Assembly: GCA_004369085.1 (NCBI GenBank)
Contig: ML210538.1
Coordinates: forward strand, 2,770 to 13,110
Reading direction: 5' to 3'
Origin: Coprinopsis marcescibilis
Lineage: Eukaryota; Basidiomycota; Agaricomycetes; Agaricales; Psathyrellaceae
Length of the DNA: 10,341 nucleotides
Below are positions 7,555-10,341 of this stretch, piece after piece. The notes under the pieces are model-generated. The model had not been told where the DNA came from, searched no databases, and saw only the letters and a program-made list of their open reading frames with translations. The position numbers were made by a program, and so were the translations under genes. Position 1 is the first letter of the stretch, and every line of letters starts with the position of its first letter.

Positions 7555-7566
7555 AAGTGGGGGTAA
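7555..7566 (+). other. Polypurine tract (plus-strand primer)
   Basis: AAGTGGGGGTAA lies directly before the 3' LTR (7567). A purine run at this position resists RNase H and primes plus-strand DNA synthesis. It is interrupted by two T residues, which is tolerated in fungal elements. Confidence 0.7.
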
Positions 7567-7967
7567 TGTTATGTCTATGGGCGTTTACAAAGAGGATCTT
7601 GATTGGTTGATAACGAAGGAACATGAGTTATGGTCAGAAGGTTTTATCGGATATAGTTTTTCTTGATAACGGACACAAGGATAGATAAGAAGTATTTATA
7701 GTATGATAACGGAAGGATTTTATCAATGTAATCGATAAGAGATAACAGAATTGTATTTAAACTTACTTGTTAGGTAGTTGTACTTTAGCTTTGATCTTGT
7801 TTCATTTGTATTCATCAAGTAGTCTTGCAATACGAGTTCCATTACTCGTCTTACTCGATCTCTATTTGAATGCTCAATTCGTCTCAATGTTAGTTCATTG
7901 TGACTCCTCTCACTTACTTCAAGACTACCAAACAACTAAGGCATATTATTTGCCTTGCGTCGTAACA
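7567..7967 (+). repeat. 3' long terminal repeat (401 bp)
   Basis: It starts TGTTATG and ends CGTCGTAACA. It aligns end to end with the 5' LTR with 20 substitutions and one single-base gap. More CpG sites have been lost here than in the 5' copy (nine clear losses against three, and two dinucleotides altered in both). The TATA-like box, the 14-nt self-primer sequence (7785-7798) and all eight GATAA/TTATC motifs are retained. Confidence 0.95.
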
Positions 7968-8185
7968 CATGTAGTGCACGTACCATCTATATAGAGCCAT
8001 GGGTCAGTGTAAAGTACTCCCTCTCAGTGGGACCACTCCCTTCAAAGCCTGATTTTTTGATGTTTAGGGTGTTTGGGTGCACTGCCTATGTGTATGTGCA
8101 GAAGGACAAGAGGAAGTATCTTCATTGGGTACCCTGCTGGCTACAAGGGTTGGCAATTCTACAACCCCACCACCAAGAAGTACCT
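7968..8185 (+). pseudogene. Copia-type pol relic, integrase C-terminal part (5' piece)
   Basis: This is a decayed piece of a Ty1/copia polyprotein. It is recognisable by the block that follows the integrase core: KVLPLSGTTPFKA (frame starting 8011), then KPDFLMFRVFGCTAYVYVQK (from 8045), then GYPAGYKGWQFYNPTTKKYL (from 8127). These three pieces lie in three different frames. The usual residues between TPFKA and KPDF are missing, as are about ten codons between KDKRK and GYPAGY, so two small frame-shifting deletions are present. The reading continues across the 1.36 kb insertion at 8186-9541 into 9542-10150. The gypsy LTR cuts off everything upstream. Confidence 0.82.
8172..8185 (+). repeat. 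Target-site duplication, left copy
   Basis: ACCAAGAAGTACCT is repeated exactly at 9542-9555, flanking the tRNA-headed element. The first A could also belong to the A tail in the right copy, so the duplication is 13 or 14 bp. Removing the element and one copy restores the copia frame (NPTTKKYL-ISEH). Confidence 0.92.
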
Positions 8186-8285
8186 CGGGCCGCAGTAGCC
8201 CAGTGGTCTAACTGCCACCAAAGACCTGTAGAGGTGGCTGTGCTAGCCACCAGAAGGTTGAGGGTTCGATTCCCTCTCAACCCCT
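8186..8285 (+). promoter_or_regulatory. tRNA-like head with pol III A and B boxes
   Basis: The A box TAGCCCAGTGG (8196-8206) and B box GGTTCGATTCC (8263-8273) fit the pol III internal promoter consensus. The B box lies in a T-arm-like hairpin (GAGGG/CCCTC). Between them, GGTGGCT and AGCCACC form a 7-bp stem resembling the long variable arm of a Leu/Ser-type tRNA. The distance between the boxes is about 56 nt. It is not a complete functional tRNA, since no matching acceptor stem closes it, but it is a good tRNA-derived promoter. Confidence 0.75.
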
Positions 8286-8617
8286 GAAACCAAAAAGTTG
8301 GGGCTAGGCGTGTGACCAACAGTGGATACTATCACGTGCTTGGGGTCACTGGGGTTGGTAAGCAATTCCCAGGGACAGTGGTTGTAATGATCTGGTCTGA
8401 GCTGGCGGGTTCTTGTAACCTGGCGCTGCTTTAGCGGCACCAGTAACAGAACACCGGGGAATGATCGCATACACCCAAAGTGGCTGTGTAAGGGTAAGTC
8501 CATCCCCAAGTGGGGTAAGGCGCCTCTTCAGTCGTGCCTGTTATAGGGAGCTAAAAGCATAGGGTGTAGTAACAGGGGGAAATGGGATAAAAACAAGCCG
8601 AAAGGCTTGACCGGTTG

Positions 8618-8710
8618 AGACTGGTCCAGTGGTAAGGATTTGGTCAACTGCAGAGCGTGCTTAAGTGCTGTTCGGCGGAAGGCTCAGTCCCCTCTGCTGG
8701 GCTGCCACCA
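8618..8710 (+). promoter_or_regulatory. Possible second tRNA-like unit inside the element
   Basis: TGGTCCAGTGG at 8622-8632 fits the A-box consensus. A weak B-box-like GGCTCAGTCCC follows at 8681-8691 with two mismatches. The spacing is tRNA-like. It may be a degraded second tRNA head or chance. Confidence 0.35.
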
Positions 8711-9415
8711 ACAGGCCGAGTTCAGGTCACCCCCCCCATGAACCGGGAATCAGGCGACACATCGCCCCCTCAGTAGTGGTCGTTAGTCGGCAGTAGTAGT
8801 TGGTATGCGCCCGATGGCAACGGGTCTCCATTACCCTGGCATGCTTGGCTGCCTCATTGAGTCATGTGTTCCGCCCATGGGAGGCTGAAGCGCACCCTCA
8901 TGTTTGATAGGGGAGGTGAAATCACCGATGCCACACCCATTATGGGAAGGTGCAAGCTGATGGCAAGGTGAAGTAGCCATGCAAGGATGACCAATGAATG
9001 GGCAGGGTTGGGTAGCGCCGCGAAACAACTCCAGGCCGGAGCTCAAGCTCTGGAATGCACACCCGGTTGGCTGCCAGGCCAGACAGGAAGCTGGGACAGG
9101 TGGGGATCTGCACCGGTTGGCATCAGCAAACCACCTGCCTGGTAACGGGAAGCATCAGATCCTATCTACGTACACCTAGTAACTGAGGTTCCACTCCTTG
9201 GCGAAGCGTGGTGGACTGTGGCGGACCAGAGTGGTCCTCTGAATCCAGCCCAAGCGGACAAATCTCCTGTCAGATCACTTGGGGCAGACCCCAAGTACGG
9301 TTCTAAGTTGTCTCCGAAGTCCGATGCTGTGATGCGCACCCATGGGCGACCATGGGGAGGCCAGAAGGCCACTGTAAACAGTGTCAAGTACCTCCTCTCA
9401 TAAGATTGGCGGTAG

Positions 9416-9441
9416 ATAGGGCTCACTTCGGTGGGCCCTAT
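9416..9441 (+). other. Stable hairpin with UUCG tetraloop near the element's 3' end
   Basis: ATAGGGCTCAC pairs with GTGGGCCCTAT over 11 bp (one G-T pair), closing a TTCG loop flanked by C and G, an exceptionally stable RNA tetraloop. A smaller hairpin GGGCT/AGCCC follows at 9483-9499. Both lie in the last 130 nt before the A tail, where SINE/LINE pairs carry the signal bound by reverse transcriptase. Confidence 0.6.
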
Positions 9442-9521
9442 ACTTCATAATGTATAGTTTACTCTGTGCATAGATAGGGACTGGGCTGCGACCGAGCCCT
9501 GGTAATATAAATTGTTGATTT

Positions 9522-9542
9522 AAAAAAAAAAAAAAAAAAAAA
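9522..9542 (+). repeat. Poly(A) tail of the tRNA-headed element
   Basis: There are 21 consecutive A residues; the last may belong to the target-site duplication. An uninterrupted tail suggests this insertion is younger than the copia host around it. Confidence 0.92.
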
Positions 9543-9555
9543 CCAAGAAGTACCT
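9542..9555 (+). repeat. Target-site duplication, right copy
   Basis: This is an exact copy of 8172-8185. The following GATCTC continues the interrupted copia codons. Confidence 0.92.
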
Positions 9556-10150
9556 GATCTCAGAGCATGCTCAGTTTGATGAATGCATTTTCCCTGAGCT
9601 TTCAAAGTCGATTCCTGTCCCTCCATCTGCTCCAGTGCCATTGTCGCTGCCACAGCCAGCTGTTGTACACCTGCCTCCGCCTGACGACGATGTGGGGGAG
9701 TTCCCTCCGCAGATTCCAGCTCAGAATCCACCAAACGAACCAGAAGTTCCATCTCAGCCCAACACACCTCCTGCACCAAATGCTGCACAACTGCCTCCAC
9801 CCACTCCCAATTGCTCTCCTTCACCTCCAGCTTGTCATTCACCATCCCCTGCACCCTCAAGAAGTCCCTCACCTCCGCCTGCACCTGCAGCTCACCCACC
9901 AACACCTCCACTTGCCCAGTGCCGTGCCAGGCGCAAAATTCAGCATCCTGGCCCCTACTGGCTCTACAACCCACGCACCAACCCAAATCCCAATGCTCCT
10001 GACCATAACAACCCTAATTGGCAAGCCAGAGAGCCTACACCAGCCCTATCTGACTCCTCTGATGACGAAGAAGCTGGATTTGTGACTGTGGAGTTTGCAG
10101 GGATGGCTGGGATGAATCCTAGGAGCTGGAAGGAGGCTATGGCTGTCCCT
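9542..10150 (+). pseudogene. Copia-type pol relic: proline-rich linker between integrase and RT
   Basis: In the frame restored by removing the insertion, this reads TKKYLISEHAQFDECIFP, the conserved end of the copia integrase region (family form: S-x-D/H-x-x-F-D-E). About 170 residues of low-complexity, Pro/Ala/Ser-rich linker follow, then an acidic patch (ALSDSSDDEEAGFVTVEFAG). It ends with NPRSWKEAM, the motif that precedes the copia RT domain. The expected RT does not follow: from about 10150 the frame stops resembling copia and runs to a TAG at 10214. There a LINE sequence in another frame takes over. The ATG at 9635 is internal and not a start. The piece itself is open throughout. Confidence 0.82.
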
Positions 10151-10341
10151 GCATGCTCTGCCAAGGTCCCCCACTTCACAAAAGACTTCTGTACCAAACA
10201 TGTGTGCTTCCTATAGCCACGTATGGGTATAGGTTATGGTTCTTTGATGGCGCCTGATACAAGGGCGCACTAAAACACTTTCGAACCATGCAGCGGCAAG
10301 CTGCTCTGTGGATTGTGGGTGCGTTTAAGACCTCTCCAACA
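10151..10341 (+). pseudogene. 5'-truncated LINE ORF2 fragment (RT/RNase H linker)
   Basis: The frame starting at 10153 reads PLHKRLLYQTCVLPIATYGY (from about 10171) and later KHFRTMQRQAALWIVGAFKT (to 10335). This is the conserved region after the reverse transcriptase palm of fungal Tad-type LINEs, where ATYG and the ALWI-GAF-TSPT block are characteristic. A TGA at 10255-10257 interrupts it. Arg (CGA) there would fit, as in the gypsy stops. It continues beyond the window's end. The upstream limit is judged by loss of the copia match near 10150, so a 5'-truncated LINE inserted into copia is the simplest reading. It belongs to the same broad class as the minus-strand fragment at 537-773 but covers a different part of the protein. 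Confidence 0.7.

Larger units (their letters stand above)
781..7967 (+). mobile_element. Ty3/gypsy chromovirus LTR retrotransposon, complete but inactivated
   Basis: The element is 7187 bp, bounded by two LTRs with perfect terminal inverted heptamers. The internal order is self-primer binding site, gag, pol (protease, RT, RNase H, integrase, chromodomain), extra 3' reading frames, polypurine tract. This domain order with a C-terminal chromodomain defines chromoviruses within Metaviridae, and the primer arrangement resembles the Tf1/sushi branch. Both ends are intact, but pol has five in-frame TGA stops and an altered integrase active site, so this copy cannot make its own enzymes. No exact 5-bp duplication abuts the ends: the left flank is ATGTG and the right flank is CATGT, with a CATGT match only if one base is skipped on the left. 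Confidence 0.95.
8186..9541 (+). mobile_element. tRNA-headed non-LTR retroelement (SINE-like, 1.36 kb), inserted in copia
   Basis: The insertion is bounded by a 14-bp target-site duplication and ends in a run of A, the marks of target-primed reverse transcription. Its 5' end carries a tRNA-like region with matching pol III A and B boxes, as in tRNA-derived SINEs. The body (8286-9521) has no coding region I can recognise on either strand; open frames are short and motif-free. At 1.36 kb it is far longer than usual SINEs (a few hundred bp). The last 100 nt hold two hairpins and probably form the tail recognised by a partner LINE's reverse transcriptase, which is inference. It could also be a deletion derivative of a LINE that gained a tRNA head. 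Confidence 0.8.

Noticed and set aside
7469..7666. Open frame overlapping the zinc-knuckle ORF and running into the 3' LTR
   Set aside because: It is Thr/Ser-rich with no motif, crosses the polypurine tract and LTR start, and competes with a frame carrying a perfect CCHC knuckle.
8186..8285. Functional tRNA gene
   Set aside because: The A and B boxes are good, but no acceptor stem closes the ends, and the region sits at the 5' end of an inserted, A-tailed element.
8122..8509. Antisense open frames over the tRNA-like head
   Set aside because: These are the familiar spurious translations of tRNA-derived repeats (containing WQLDHWATA-like text), with no domain.
8957..8985. Possible hammerhead ribozyme core (CTGATG)
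   Set aside because: The required CTGATGA and the GAAA core at proper spacing are absent, and no flanking stems were found.
9166..9986. Antisense open frames within 9166-9426 and 9459-9986
   Set aside because: The first has no motif. The second spans the poly(A) tail and is the mirror image of the proline-rich copia linker.

Overview
The window is a block of nested, decayed retrotransposons from a eukaryotic genome, most likely a basidiomycete fungus. That assignment is inferred from the combination of a chromodomain Ty3/gypsy element with Tf1-like self-priming features, Tad-type non-LTR (LINE) fragments, a copia relic with a proline-rich linker, and a tRNA-headed poly(A) retroelement. No host gene could be recognised.

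Layout. Positions 1-780 hold the 3' end of a LINE on the minus strand: a C-terminal coding piece at 537-773, then probable 3' UTR at 1-536. Positions 781-7967 are a structurally complete Ty3/gypsy chromovirus of 7187 bp. Its LTRs are 781-1182 (402 bp) and 7567-7967 (401 bp), with TGTTACG...CGTAACA termini. Inside are a self-primer type primer-binding site, gag (1565-2554), pol in the -1 frame (to 6192: protease, reverse transcriptase, RNase H, integrase, chromodomain), and extra 3' reading frames that include a second zinc-knuckle protein (6273-6941 and 7141-7533), followed by a polypurine tract. From 7968 to about 10150 there is a copia-type relic. It is split by a 1.36 kb non-LTR insertion (8186-9541) with a tRNA-like pol III head, a 21-base A tail and a 14-bp target-site duplication. 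From about 10151 to the end a second, 5'-truncated LINE fragment runs on the plus strand.

How the gypsy element would have worked. A TATTTAAA box at 968-975 places the RNA 5' end near 1000. The 14 nt at 1000-1013 are perfectly complementary to 1184-1197, just after the LTR, so the RNA could prime its own reverse transcription as in Tf1. Gag would be made from the first frame. Gag-Pol would need a -1 ribosomal frameshift at GGGTTTT (2542-2548), which lies 6 nt before a 10-bp stem-loop.

State of the element. It is dead. Five in-frame stops interrupt pol and all are TGA; at least two fall where the family has Arg, which points to CGA to TGA change. The integrase catalytic Glu reads Lys. The LTRs differ by 20 substitutions, 19 of them transitions and 16 at CpG positions. 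Together this indicates CpG methylation and deamination (or a RIP-like process) acting on an old, silenced copy.
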